Counted from the stretch's first letter, positions 32,783 to 44,139 are shown. The stretch is DNA of 64,000 nt from Phytophthora quininea (GCA_011947345.1 JAAVTG010000531.1:992001-1056000), one strand, 5' to 3'. The notes: generated by a model not told the origin, from the letters alone. A program made the numbers and translations.

Positions 32783-34303
32783 TCAGTAGTTGTGTCTGCT
32801 GTACCCGCCCAAGCCTCCGCCGCCTACTCCTCCGCCGACGGCTGCAGTGGAGCTCAAGGGGATGCCAGCACCTGGCACGTACGGAGGTCTACCGCCCGAG
32901 TACGTCGCGCCGTCGCCTTCACCTCGGTACGTCATCCCTGGCGCGTACCTTGCTTGACGCGTGTAGCGACTTCCTTGGGTGTCGCCCAGATTGCTGCTCT
33001 CCATGTCGGTGGGTGTACCACCAGAAAGCACACTGCTACCTGCTGCAGCCATGGCGTTCCGTTGTGGCGCTCGCGGCATGCCGTACGTCGACGCTGACGT
33101 GACGGTAGCTTGTTGCCTCAAGCTGCTGTAGCTCCCAATGTCGGCCTGGTTCCTAGCGTACTGTCCGCTTCCGCTCCGCTGACTACCCGCAGATTTTTGA
33201 GGTGGAGTAAACGACGCAATCTTTTCTGTAGACTCGGATCGTTCATATTGCTGCTGCTGGCTGTTCCCGCTGGGCGTCGATACGCTTAACGGCATCGTCA
33301 CGTTCACATTGACCTGGAAAAACGGGTATTGCAGTGCTTGGCTTGATGTTGGTCGCTGGTTGGGGTCGAATTTGAGCAGGTCCGTCATCAATTGAAGCGC
33401 CTCCGGGCTTGCATGCGGGATTAATTGCGCCAACGAGGTCGGAACAAACTGCGGGAAGCGGTAATTCATCTGCGCTGCGAGCTTCATTCCTTCAGGCCAC
33501 GTACTGTGCGTTGGGTTGCCAAGCACAGAGCAGATTTTGTACAGCTGATCCCCTTCGCTGCTGCCCGGGAATAGCGGTCGTAACGTGAACATCTCGGCCA
33601 TGATGCAGCCCATGGCCCAGGCATCAATCGGCGAGTTGTATGTGGTGGATCGCAACAAAACTTCCGGAGCTCGATACCAGCGCGTCGACACGTAGTCGGT
33701 GAACGGCGGACGAGATCGAATCTCTCGAGCCAGTCCGAAATCGGCCACTTTCACTGTGTCTCCCTTGACGAGCATGTTCTCGGGCTTGATGTCTCTGTGG
33801 AAGAAGCTGTGCTTGTGCATGAAGGCCAGCCCTTGCAGCATTTGGTACATGAGGTTGCGTATTTTGGACTCTGGGAAGTGGCGGTCTCTCTTCTTCATGG
33901 TGTCGTAGAGGTTGCACTCCATGTACTCGAAGACAAAGTACAGCTCGTCGTTCTCGCGGATCACTTCCTTGAGCTTGATAATGTTGGGGTGGTTGAGTTT
34001 CTTCAGAGACTGCAAAGACACCAACATCATAACATTGTCAGTCTATGGCAAACCAACGTAGCAGTTTTTAGATCTCGCACGTTGACTTCTCGGAGCTGCA
34101 TGCACTCTTCCCACGAGTAAAACTTCTTTTCATGCGCTTGATCGCCACCTGCACCACAGAGAAAACAGCATTAGCGGTCTGGTAGTATAGCCAGCAAAGT
34201 TTGAATATCGTCGCACCACTTCGCCCGACTGGCGGTTGACGGCCTTGAGCACGGAGCCGTAGGTGCCATCGCCCAGCTGCTTGGTGACTTTGTAGCGATT
34301 CAT
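32783..34303 (-). CDS. MAK/ICK (RCK-family) protein kinase
   Basis: Three exons, complement(32783..34009,34081..34148,34217..34303); about 460 residues. The kinase domain starts at residue 4 ([18 protein letters not shown]) and has VAIKRMK (catalytic Lys), the [19 protein letters not shown] block, [20 protein letters not shown] and the activation loop TDY motif ([18 protein letters not shown]). TDY with this flank is characteristic of the RCK kinases MAK, ICK/CILK1 and MOK, which tune flagellar length and intraflagellar transport. The C-terminal 180 residues are Ser/Gln/Gly-rich and disordered, as in MAK/ICK. One base is missing in the A run at 34119-34122 (plus view), in the middle exon. Start context and intron phases are consistent. 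Confidence 0.87.
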
Positions 34304-34847
34304 GGACGCGCTGGCAACGAGGGGCGAGCTGCGGTTGTCGTTGCACTTTGCAGCCGAGTGAGTGCCCAGAGCGCGAAGGCCCTGGGAGGACGCGACCGAA
34401 AAGCAAGAAACGCCGGAAATAGCGTCGACGGGCCGTTTCACAACATTTTGGTACCACATGGGTACACAACTTCAACTTGCTCAAATGAAATCGCTGGAAA
34501 TGCGCCACGTTCGTCCTGAACAAGCGTGGAGACATCTTTACGATGTCAGGTGCTGTGAGGCGTGGCTTTCATGAGCGGGTGTTTAGAGGAAAACCATTGG
34601 GCTTTCGTTGCAACGACATCTACAACACTCACTGCACACCACCTCTGCTATAAGCTGCAATGAAGAGACCACCAGTATTGCTGTCTTTGTATTCCACTGG
34701 ATCCCTCCGTAATTCGCATTTGACAAGTCAATCGAAGTCGTAGCAGTCGTCGAAGTCTTTCGTTGCACTTGGTTCTACATATTTTCCAAAAACAAACATT
34801 CCTTTTTCTTGCACCCAAAAGGCCGCGGTATCATTTCCCAAGCAGTG
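34304..34847. promoter_or_regulatory. Divergent intergenic region with initiator-like site
   Basis: About 540 bp between the kinase (minus) and the magnesium transporter (plus). TCATTTCCCAAG at 34831-34842, only 6 bp before the transporter's ATG, resembles the oomycete initiator; a start that close would leave an almost absent leader, so the site is doubtful. Short open frames here show no family features. Confidence 0.3.
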
Positions 34848-36374
34848 ATGAAGTCGTGGGAGGCGTTCGGCGCCGGGCTGGCGGTGGTGGCGTCCATCGT
34901 GTCCAATCTGGGCGTGAACGTGCAAAAGTACTCACACGCCAGCGAGGCCTGTCGCCCCGTGCGCGAGCGGCGGCCCTACGTGCGGCGGCCGGTGTGGTGG
35001 ATGGGGCTGGGGCTCGTGGCGCTCGGCAGTTTGGGCGACTTCGCGGCCTTCGGCTTCGCCACGCAGTCGCTGGTGGCGGCGCTGGGCGGCGGTGCGACTC
35101 TCGTATCCAACGTCGTCACGGCGCAATGCCTGAATGGCGAGAACTTGTACCTGGTACAGTCACGTCCTAAACGTTTCTGGATATGGTGCGCGCTCTGACA
35201 AAATATGTTTGTTTTTCATTTTGCAGACGGATGTTGGGGGCGTGCTTTTGTGATTTTGGGGTGGTCATCATCGCGTGCATTGCGGAACCGAATGTGGAGT
35301 ACCCTCTGCCAGAGCTGGAGCTGAGATTCGTGCGGACACGTGAGGAAATGCTTCTCTGTAGCTGGATGGAAGTGTTTATTGATTTATGTTTTGGCGACAG
35401 CGTTTGTCGTGTATATTGTGTGTGTTGGGGTGTGTGCGGTGAGCATGTTGGCGACCATCAAAGGGTCCGTTGCAAACCGCCTCAAGAACCAAGTGTACTG
35501 GTCCAATCGACGACAGAAGAAGCTCATGAAGGTGCGGAAACACACAACTCATGGTGATTTAATGACCTAATTGGTGTTGTTGTTGGACTAGAAATTTGAG
35601 ATGCGGGTGCAGCGACTAGAGCAGCGACTGCAGGACATTGAAGCCAAGTTGGTGCAGATCACGACGGTGGCGGTTGCTCCCGGCGGGACTTCTTCTGCTA
35701 CTGGCATTGAGCAGATCCGCGAGATAATGAACGCGCCTTCTTCAGGTGGTTGCGGAGAAGACGGCGAAGGAGAGGAGGAAGTCAGTGACAAAGAGTCCCG
35801 CGTGCCTTACTATTACGCTATTTGCTCGGGCATTGTCGGCTCGATCACCGTATTGCTGGCCAAGTGTTCGGCCATCATGATCGCTCTCACGATAAAGGGC
35901 GAGAACCAGTTCAAGTATGGGCTGACGTATATTTTCCTTGGTGGGATATTCGTTTGCATTCTGGTGCAGACGCACTTCCTCAACATGGCGACCGCGTTGG
36001 GGGACATCATGACTGTGTTCCCCATCTTCCAGGCCTGCTGGATCAGCTTCAGTGTTGTTGGCGGCGCGATCTTTTACCAGAATGACGACGAGCCAGTCCC
36101 GACGAGTGACAAAGTGTTTTACCCGGTTGCCTTGCTGTCAATTGCGGTGGGAGTTGGGCTCCTTGTCCAGCACAGCTCCTCGAATACAGCAGTAGGCAAG
36201 GGAAATGGAACTGGTAAACTGAGTGCCAAGATGGGAAGTGGCGGCAATGCAGCCAGTTTTGGTGACGACGATGAAGATGACGAGATTTTGCTCAGTGCCG
36301 ATGCTTCCATGAGTTCGCCGCTTCTCCCTGCAGGCTCGCGGGAAGAAGAATGCTACTTGCACCTTACCGCCTAG
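34848..36374 (+). CDS. NIPA-type magnesium transporter (DUF803)
   Basis: Three exons (34848..35153, 35227..35531, 35592..36374); about 464 residues. Multiple hydrophobic helices carry the family signatures: GAGLAVVASIVSNLGVNVQK near the N-terminus, FGFATQSLVAALGG, and the highly conserved GSITVLLAKC...GLTYIFLG and HFLNMATALGDIMTVFPIFQACW. The exon 2/3 junction adds a cytosolic loop with a coiled coil, and the C-terminus is acidic. The family transports Mg2+ and related divalent cations at plasma or endosomal membranes. Exon 2 contains three frame changes: a base missing in the T run near 35245 and in the G run near 35257, and a +1 change near 35350. The flanking helices are otherwise continuous, so the transporter is probably intact in the organism. 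Confidence 0.8.
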
Positions 36375-36512
36375 GAATTGTGGTGATGGAAATCTATCAA
36401 AAGTCTATTAGCATTCGCTCGGCGAGAAACCCAGCGATAAGTGCAAATCGTAACATGAATTCTATGTTTTTCGTGCTCTCCCTGACACCAAAGTCGATGA
36501 TAGGAGTCTGGC

Positions 36513-38936
36513 TTATTCATCGTCCATGACGATGTCAGGAAAGTCGTCGTCGTCGTCGTCATCCTCCACCGTAGCAGCGGGAGTTTTCTTGTTATCATCG
36601 CCATCCTTTGCGCGCTTCGTAACCGGCTCATCATCCTCGACTTCCTCCTCGTCTTCCACTTGTTCCTTTTCTTTCTCGACCTTTGTCGTCTCCTCCTGAA
36701 CTTCCATCGGCACTATCGTCGCCTTGACCTGTGGACGGACATCATCATAGTCCTCTTCGTCTTCGTCTTCCTCGTCTTCCTCTGTAACAGCGGGTGCTTC
36801 CAGCTTCGCAGGTACTTCTGTTCCAACATCCTCTTTAGGCTTTGCGTCTTCATCATCGTCGGACGAAGCCTCATCACGATCGTTCTCATCCCAGTCCATG
36901 GCATCTCCAATAATTGCAGATTCTCTTGAGGCGGTGGAGCTGCCGGTGCGACGGCCACTCACGCCATCGTTGGCATTCTGCTGAAAGTTAATTTCGAGCG
37001 GAGGGGCACGTGGGTGTAAGAGTGACTCGCCAGCATTAAGTGCTGCAAGCTGCAGAGCCGACGCGGCACTACCGCTGCCATTGGCGCGACGTTGCCAATA
37101 TTGAAGACCGCGCAGAAGATTGACCGCATGAGAGCCTGACGCATCTGCAGTCACTGCATCCGCAAGGAGTGCTAGCGTCACAGGATCAATAGCAGCTTGA
37201 TTGTTATTGCTAACCCCCACTACATGACGGCTTTGAACGGCCAACATGGCGATCTCGCTAGCCATAGTACGGGTAGCTGCAGGCAGCACGCTAGCATAGG
37301 TACTGACGCATCCAGCAATCGCTGTCAAGACAGATGACAGGCTTTGCCCAACGACAGCCTCATCGCGTGTCGATACAAAGCTAGATTGGCCAGCGGATGC
37401 GTTGCCACCATTGAGAGCAGCAAGCGTGGCAGCCGCAGCAGCTTGGCGTTTGCGCTTTTTGCTCTTGTTCCCGCCGTTCTTCGCATCATTTTGCTGAGCA
37501 GCAAGAGCCTTGGCCACAGTGTTCGAGGTGTTGCTGGTACTAGACTTCTCTTCGAGGCTGCTCTTGCAACGCTTCACGAGCTCGTTCAGCAGAGGGACAC
37601 CAAGCTTCTCAACTGTACTAGCACCAAGACGGCGCGTGCACACGGCGGTGGTGTCCGCAAGTGCTTGTAGATCCTCACCGTCGCCTACGCTCTCTGCAGC
37701 AAGCAGGAGGACACGCGTAATCTTGCTTGCATGCCGCAAAGCACAAATTCCAGTGCGCTCAACGGCTGCACTGAGAGCACGCAACGCTTGAGCATGAACA
37801 CGCGGGAGCACAGCAAACACGACGCTCACGGGCAGTCGCACGCCATCATCGGAGACGCCAGTGTGCTTGCCCACCTCGTGCGCACGCACAGCCATCGCAC
37901 GACGAGCGAACACCACAATCTCCGGCAAAACCTGCTGCGCCTCACGGTCGGAAATTTGTCCACGGCTTTGCGTTGCAGTACGAGCGCTCATCAGTTCACG
38001 CAGCGCGCTTAAAGCACGTGACAGACGCGTCAACGTGACCTCCGCGCGCTGGTAAACCGGCAGGTTCGCACTGGCAGCACTCTGCACCCAAATCTTCTTT
38101 CCAGTGATCCCCTCCGTGGACGCAGCAGTCGACCGCTTCCCTGCCAGCATGTCAAGCTGAGAGTGTGCCGCTTCCAAAGCCTTCTGGACCATTTGCGTCC
38201 ACACGTGCTGTGGTTTGTCCGACGCATTGCACAGCAGAGCAAGACACACAGCTGCTTGGTTCGCTACCGCTTCGTCATCCAGTGTCCCGTCCGCAGCTGG
38301 GAACAATGCTGCCACACAAGCCGACTCCACCTTCATGGCGTAACTACGCAGCGAGTTCGGCGATGCACGCAGGATCACTCCAATTAGCTCCAATTCCGCG
38401 AGCACCAGCGACTTCTGACTGGTTTTGCACTTGGACAGCAGCGACACCAGACCTTGCAGCAGTTTGCCCAGTAGCTCCAGCACTTCGCGGCGCGTATCGG
38501 CGCCATACCGGTCCGTATTGACCAGTAATGCCTGCGCCACGCCACAGGCGGCAGCCGCAGCGGACCCCGAGTCTTCGTCCGCTGCGACCTGCTGCTTGAC
38601 GACCTTCACGACGCGCTCCAGTAGCTTTGGCGCCAGCGTCTCGAGCCGTTGCAGCGGACTCTGACGCATCGTCGTCAGCAGCAACTCCCATCCGACGCGA
38701 CGCGCAGCGGGCGCCGCCTCCACGAGCTGCAGCAGTCGGTTCTGCCACTTGGCCAGGGCCTTGCCGTCCGTCACCAGTCCGAAGACGTTGCGGCGCTCCA
38801 GAGCGTCCTGTAGCGCCGGTAGCTGCGTCAGCGCAAGCGTCTGCGACGCCGCATCGGTCTCCAAGTCGCTGGGGAAGGCCAGCGCCAGCACAGACGACAG
38901 TAAGTTGCGCGCCAGAGCAGTCTGCGCGTCCGTCAT
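36513..38936 (-). CDS. RIX1/PELP1-like ribosome-biogenesis protein
   Basis: One exon of about 807 residues, intact. Start taken at ATG 38936 (MTDAQTALARNLL). An in-frame ATG at 39008 exists, but it would begin only 22 bp after the preceding gene's stop. The N-terminal 500 residues are alpha-helical repeats resembling the RIX1 domain (WELLLTTMRQSPLQRLETLAPKLL ... AVCLALLCNASDKPQHVWTQMV). A Lys-rich nuclear-localisation patch (GNKSKKRKRQ) follows, and the C-terminus is strongly acidic with glutamate and aspartate runs, as in PELP1. RIX1/PELP1 works with IPI1/TEX10 and IPI3/WDR18 in ITS2 processing and pre-60S remodelling. The assignment rests on architecture and weak motifs, so confidence is moderate. 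Confidence 0.55.
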   Translation of the reverse strand: MTDAQTALARNLLSSVLALAFPSDLETDAASQTLALTQLPALQDALERRNVFGLVTDGKALAKWQNRLLQLVEAAPAARRVGWELLLTTMRQSPLQRLETLAPKLLERVVKVVKQQVAADEDSGSAAAAACGVAQALLVNTDRYGADTRREVLELLGKLLQGLVSLLSKCKTSQKSLVLAELELIGVILRASPNSLRSYAMKVESACVAALFPAADGTLDDEAVANQAAVCLALLCNASDKPQHVWTQMVQKALEAAHSQLDMLAGKRSTAASTEGITGKKIWVQSAASANLPVYQRAEVTLTRLSRALSALRELMSARTATQSRGQISDREAQQVLPEIVVFARRAMAVRAHEVGKHTGVSDDGVRLPVSVVFAVLPRVHAQALRALSAAVERTGICALRHASKITRVLLLAAESVGDGEDLQALADTTAVCTRRLGASTVEKLGVPLLNELVKRCKSSLEEKSSTSNTSNTVAKALAAQQNDAKNGGNKSKKRKRQAAAAATLAALNGGNASAGQSSFVSTRDEAVVGQSLSSVLTAIAGCVSTYASVLPAATRTMASEIAMLAVQSRHVVGVSNNNQAAIDPVTLALLADAVTADASGSHAVNLLRGLQYWQRRANGSGSAASALQLAALNAGESLLHPRAPPLEINFQQNANDGVSGRRTGSSTASRESAIIGDAMDWDENDRDEASSDDDEDAKPKEDVGTEVPAKLEAPAVTEEDEEDEDEEDYDDVRPQVKATIVPMEVQEETTKVEKEKEQVEDEEEVEDDEPVTKRAKDGDDNKKTPAATVEDDDDDDDFPDIVMDDE

Positions 38937-39030
38937 GCGGATCGAATTGTTGGAGTTGGTGGTGGAAAAGCAGGTTTGAATTTGAACCAATGAGAAATAG
39001 GTAGCCATGTTGTAGATACTTTCTGCTCGT

Positions 39031-39657
39031 CTACACGGTGAAGAGGAAGCCGTTCACCAACTTGGACACGACCTCAAAGCGCGCGCAAGGAGTACAACCA
39101 GAGCGGTATGATACGTTTTTGCGTCTCGGATGAGCTGGTTCACGAAAGTCTCGAGGCCGACCAGTCGACTGCGCACCAGCGCGTCGTGCAGCGGCCAGTG
39201 GCTCGGAAACCGGGACGGGAAGGCACTTGAACGGACAAACTCACGCACGCGCGTGCAGTACGCGCACCACCTCGGGTGCGACTTGTGCTTTGGCACCGCA
39301 ACCGCCTCGCTGATACGGTCGCGTAAGGTGCGGAAAGTGGAGTACCGGTGCTCCAGGTTTGTCTTCCGACTCGGGGCAACTTCTTGGGGCCCTTGAGGTG
39401 GGGAGGCCTTGCGGCAGCGACTGCAGATACACTTCCAGCGCGCAGACTGTCACGTGCTCCCCGCAGTTGTAGGCCGTGCGCAGGCGGACATGGTGCACTT
39501 GGTTGAGGGACACCGCCATCTTCGCACGCCAAAGCTTCGAGAGTTGCCAGCGATTGGCGTCGAGGCTGGAGATCTCGCTCGGCAGCTCCGTGTTCGTGTC
39601 GGTGGAGGTGTCTATGTCTTCAAAGGTGGTTGGGTGTGTGTTTGCAGTCGGTGGCAT
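39031..39657 (-). CDS. PX-domain protein
   Basis: About 208 residues, almost entirely one PX-like domain. The order is a beta-rich start (HHVRLRTAYNCGEHVTVCALEVYL), a proline-rich segment, HRYSTFRTLRDRI (the RRYS-F motif expected to touch PI3P), then an oomycete-type insert with a CAYC pair and SAFPSRFPSH. A LETFVNQLI helix and a FEVVSKLVNGFLF ending complete it. The domain should tether the protein to phosphoinositide membranes. Two frame changes occur: +1 near 39405 in a run of C/G, and one missing base near 39097. Without them the protein is coherent from ATG 39657 to TAG 39031. It lies just upstream of, and on the same strand as, the RIX1-like gene. Confidence 0.55.
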
Positions 39658-39731
39658 TTACCAAACTGTTTGCCGGTGTTACCGATATGCTTTGGTTGGC
39701 GATCTACGTTCCCTGCCGATTCAAATCGTTA

Positions 39732-40320
39732 TCACTGATGGCGGCGCAGTTCAACGTTGAACCAGTCGCCGCCCAACGTAAATGGCAAGACAAGCAATAA
39801 AACATGACGAGGCAGAATATCCATGTCATCGCCGTCAACTTTGATGGCCTTAATATTTATCGCCACGGCACCACCAAACGTGCTCACTGACACGTGTACT
39901 TGCGCGCACGCGTCGCATTGGCGAGTAGCAGGTTGAGGAACGGCGCGTGAAGTTTCAGGGTCGCTGTGCTGCCCCAACGAGCTTTATCTGGATCCGAAAA
40001 GTGCAAGTCATCTTGTTGTTCATGGCAAATGCCCGACAAAGCAGTGGGAAGTAAAAGCTCGTCAATGTGCTGGTAGAGCAATGAGTTTAGTTTAGCGTCT
40101 TTCGACGATCACGAGTCCGCAAGTGCTCCGCAGAAATCGTTCAGAAGTCTGCGGAACACAACAAAATTTGCGTGCTTCAAAGACTTCGGTTCGAGTAAAG
40201 GAGTATTTAGCTGTCTGAAGCGCTCGAACTCGAGGCGGGACACCTGCCGGTGGTCAACACCCGGCTTTCCACCATCTGCGAAGTAGAATCAGCAGCGATA
40301 ATGTCGGGCTGAAGAAGTAG
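39732..40320 (-). pseudogene. Possible relic or mis-assembled gene, unrecognised
   Basis: The minus strand shows protein-like sequence in consecutive pieces. One runs from about 40285 to 40110 (...RLEFERFRQLNTPLLEPKS, ...VVFRRLLNDFCGALADS). It continues in the same frame beyond a TGA near 40110 into LLPTALSGICHEQ and APFLNLLLANATRARKYTC. After a one-base change near 39890 it runs on into STFGGAVAINIKAIKV and WFNVELRRHQ, ending at 39732. No start codon is evident and no family is recognised. It may be a decayed gene or one whose exons and errors I cannot resolve. Confidence 0.3.
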
Positions 40321-40534
40321 CCGGCGCACTAGTTCGGCTGTCAATGCAATATGGTTGCTACGTCATGGTGGCGAAAGTCAACACTACTTTTGCGTGTATC
40401 TGACCATGTGGAAGATCGTAGAGGCTGCCTACGAAATTCGCGCCGGCGCTAACAGCAAACGAGTGTGGGGACGGACCGCGGCCTTCAAGTGCTCATTTCA
40501 CAATTCACCTGCTTGGGATCAATTCAGCAACTCC

Positions 40535-42901
40535 ATGAAGATTCCAACGCGGCTCGCACTCGCCTCGGTCGCGTTAAGCGGGGCTGCACTGCCCGTGGAC
40601 GCAACCTTCGGTTGGCTCTCAGGGGTGCTTGGAGGAGGTGCACCATGCCCCTCGAGTGACAGTATTTCACAGAGCGCTGGAACCGCCGGAAACTGGGGGT
40701 CCGCCGGGGCGACCGGCAAAGCTCCAGGTACTGCATCCGCCAGCGCAAACTGGTTTGGCGGGAACTGGGGACTAGGTGGCTCAGGAAAGCTGTCAACCAG
40801 CGGTTGGTGGCCCCATTGGGGTGGTAACGACGATGATTCTGCCGACCCGGCTGACGGCAATGGAGAAGCTCCGTCGATTGGGGCGGTCTGGGGCAACGGC
40901 AAAAACTGGGGAGCAACGCCATCAGCCGGTGCCGCTACCTGGAACTCTGGCAATGTGCCGACGCCTTGCCCACAGTCAATTAATAGCGTCACACGGGCGG
41001 GGGCAAGAGTGGACTACTAACACCCAGCGGGGAACCGCCACGTCTACTGGTGCCGCGACGACAACCCCTGCACCAAACACCCCTGTTGTTACTACTTGGG
41101 TCCCGGTGACAGCGGCACCAAATACACCCGCATCGAATACGCCCGTGGTTACCCCTGCAGAAACACAACCAACTCCAAATGCGGCTGAAACTTCACCCCC
41201 AGTTACTGCAGCACCAACGTCGTCACCTCCCATTGAAAGTCCTACACCTTCTCTTACCGACGGCACTCCCGTCCAGGAAGGAACGCCAGCCCCAGCGAGC
41301 GACGTGACCCCGAGTCCGACCACCGTCGCGGCATCGACGACGGATAACACCCAGACTCCTGCTCCTACCGACGGCACTCCGTCCAGGAAGGAACGCCAGC
41401 CCCAGCGAGCGACGTGACCCCGAGTCCGACCACCGTCGCGGCATCGACGACGGATAACGCCCAGACTCCTGCTCCTACCGACGGCACTCCCGTCCAGGAA
41501 GGAACGCCAGCCCCAGCGAGCGACGTGACCCCGAGTCCGACCACCGTCGCGGCATCGACGACGGATAACGCCCAGACTCCTGCTCCTACCGACGGCACTC
41601 CCGTCCAGGAAGGAACGCCAGCCCCAGCGAGCGACGTGACCCCGAGTCCGACCACCGTCGCGGCATCGACGACGGATAACGCCCAGACTCCTGCTCCTAC
41701 CGACGGCACTCCCGTCCAGGAAGGAACGCCAGCCCCAGCGAGCGACGTGACCCCGAGTCCGACCACCGTCGCGGCATCGACGACGGATAACGCCCAGACT
41801 CCTGCTCCTACCGACGGCACTCCCGTCCAGGAAGGAACGCCAGCCCCAGCGAGCGACGTGACCCCGAGTCCGACCACCGTCGCGGCATCGACGACGGATA
41901 ACGCCCAGACTCCTGCTCCTACCGACGGCACTCCCGTCCAGGAAGGAACGCCAGCCCCAGCGAGCGACGTGACCCCGAGTCCGACCACCGTCGCGGCATC
42001 GACGACGGATAACGCCCAGACTCCTGCTCCTACCGACGGCACTCCCGTCCAGGAAGGAACGCCAGCCCCAGCGAGCGACGTGACCCCGAGTCCGACCACC
42101 GTCGCGGCATCGACGACGGATAACGCCCAGACTCCTGCTCCTACCGACGGCACTCCCGTCCAGGAAGGAACGCCAGCCCCAGCGAGCGACGTGACCCCGA
42201 GTCCGACCACCGTCGCGGCATCGACGACGGATAACACCCAGACTCCTGCTCCTACCGACGGCACTCCCCAGGAAGGAACGCCAGCCCCAGCGAGCGACGT
42301 GACCCCGAGTCCGACCACCGTCGCGGCATCGACGACGGATAACGCCCAGACTCCTGCTCCTACCGACGGCACTCCCGTCCAGGAAGGAACGCCATCACTC
42401 AGGACTGAGGCACCTTGCGTACTTCCTGGAATTGCTGGGACAGCCTCCCATGAAGCCACTACGTCACCGTCAACGAGCGCGAACGATACCCCGGAGCAGC
42501 AGTCTGGCACCGACACGGACGCCGCGACCTCGTCTTCGGACGGCACGGCTCAAAGTTCCGAGACCCCCGCTGCCACTCAGTGGATTGAAGTGACGGATGC
42601 CCCAACGCCAGCACCAACGAGCGCGAAAGACATCCCGGAGCAGCAGTCTGGCACCGACACCGACACCGCGAACCCAACCTCGGGAGATGGAAATCAGACC
42701 ACGGAAGCGCCGTCCTCAACGCCATGCAGCGATGAGAGCTCGTCCTCATCAGATCAGACAATATCGGGTGACACCGCCACAGACGCAGTGACTGCAACCT
42801 CAGACGACTCAGCACAGAACCCCGCAATTCAAAGCGTGGACTCAGCCACCGCGACCCAGAACTCGCCTTCCACTTCCGTGGCCCAACATCTCCGCCGCTA
42901 A
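40535..42901 (+). CDS. Secreted mucin-like Thr/Pro-rich repeat protein
   Basis: The protein starts at ATG 40535 with a signal peptide (MKIPTRLALASVALSGAAL). A Gly/Trp-rich region follows (NWGSAGATGK, WFGGNWGLGG, WWPHWGG), then a Thr/Pro/Ala-rich stretch (TTTPAPNTPVVTTWVP). Ten 37-residue repeats come next, and a tail of about 165 residues with two looser repeats (PEQQSGTDTD). It ends at TAA 42901, about 788 residues in all. Ser/Thr/Pro content near half in the repeat region predicts heavy O-glycosylation, as in wall or cyst-coat mucins of oomycetes. No membrane or GPI signal is visible. Two compensating frame changes lie near 41003 (+1) and 41377 (one C missing in the second repeat). The second is certainly an indel because all other copies carry the base. 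Confidence 0.7.
41259..42394 (+). repeat. Coding minisatellite, 111-bp unit, ten copies plus a partial
   Basis: Units start (at GACGGCACT) at 41259, 41370, 41480, 41591, 41702, 41813, 41924, 42035, 42146, 42257 and 42365 (partial). The spacing is 111 bp except for 110 (single C lost in copy 2) and 108 (GTC codon lost in copy 10). Copies are almost identical at the nucleotide level; the visible differences are these indels and a GCC/ACC switch (Ala/Thr) in copies 1 and 9. Such uniformity points to recent expansion or ongoing gene conversion. Confidence 0.95.
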
Positions 42902-44139
42902 GACGTTCAAGTGGAACGGTGACGCAAAGAGCAATCTGCTCGATTTTCGTTTTGTAGTCCGTTGCGTTTAGTGTTGTGGGAAACCAGTCGGCAACGATGT
43001 GCTCCCAGCACATTTTGTGCATGAATAAACTGCCTTACTTAGCAACCTCTTGTATCGTGCGATATCGCCTCTGTCCCTCGTCTCGCATAGAAAAATATTG
43101 CCGCCTTGCAAACAAGCGCCGCACAACTTGCCGGTGACCGCCGCCAACGTCATTGACAAAAGCCACTTTTCCAGCCGTGAAGCAGCCTCATGCTTGTGGT
43201 TGTTGCAGCCATGGATTAGCGGCATCACCTGCACTAATTCACCACACCACAATTAATCTTGCGCCACATTCACCTGCTCATGCCGCCACTTGATCACTTA
43301 GAGATGCCAGGCTGGGGCCGGCCTCGGTGCGTCACAATGTCAAACACGGCCTCTTTCTCTCGCACCACACGAACGACCCTTTCCGGAAGGCGCTTGGTTG
43401 ATTTACAGGGGCCCAATGCCGCATTCCCAAGCCTCCCTGGCAAACGGTTTGGCCGCCAACGTCCTCTTCTCACTGCAACGATCCGGAGCTCAGTGGCCAC
43501 TCACCACATGCACCACAAAAGCGCGTGCATCTCGCCCAGCGATAGTCCTCGCTCGCTCGTGGCTCCCCCCCCTTCCCGCCTGTCGTGGGGATTTAACTTG
43601 TTGGGAAAACCATTTCGCGCTTCTTTTCGGTGAGCACGATTGGAAGTGCAGCTTACAAGAGAGATCGGGTTCTGCAACACTGCCGCCATCCATGCTAGCT
43701 CGCAATCCCCTGGCGTTGACAGGTATCGTCGTTTGTTCGCGTGGTTATTCAAGCACAAGAATGCTCCGCGTCCGGAGCTATCCGATGGAGCCACCGCCGC
43801 CGCGTGTCCAAGTGAGCCCTTCGCTTTCCATCGTCGAAGTCCTTTGGTCCAACACACCGCAACAACAACAGCGTCGCTATAAAAGGAAAAGCGCCGGCGT
43901 TCCGAGGACACCTCTGCGGGGCCTGTCATCAAGGCTGGGCCTCTACTGGCGCGCGCTCCTTGGAACTTCGTGCCCTCTGCTGTCGCCAGCTGCTGCAACA
44001 CGTCAGACTTCCGCGAATGGGGGACGCAAGGCACCAGACGTTCTGTCTGAGCTCGCTCTCTATCATTGGGGTCAACCTTCTTATCCACCACCACTTCTAG
44101 AATTGCCGGGTAGAGCGCATCGGTCGACGACCGAAACGA
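42902..44139. other. Intergenic region upstream of the PH-DEP-FYVE-GAF gene
   Basis: About 1.2 kb without a convincing gene. Long open frames on both strands (for example 43501-44094 minus) have no domain and an unnatural mix of residues. A TATA-like TATAAAAG occurs at 43878-43885, about 260 bp before the next start codon; oomycete promoters rarely use TATA, so it is only noted. Confidence 0.45.

Noticed and set aside
41259..42394. Repeat array as a CRISPR
   Set aside because: Units are 111 bp, coding, directly adjacent and without unique spacers.
41365..42546. Long open frame on the minus strand (about 390 codons) opposite the repeat array
   Set aside because: It is the antisense of the 111-bp repeat; the repeat length is a multiple of three, so all frames without stops stay open. 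The plus strand has the signal peptide and Thr/Pro composition of a real protein.
43878..43885. TATA box
   Set aside because: Position is far from the next start codon and oomycete core promoters mostly lack TATA; kept only as a note.
43501..44094. 197-codon minus-strand open frame in the 42.9-44.1 kb gap
   Set aside because: Composition and lack of motifs match random GC-rich frames; no splice or promoter support.
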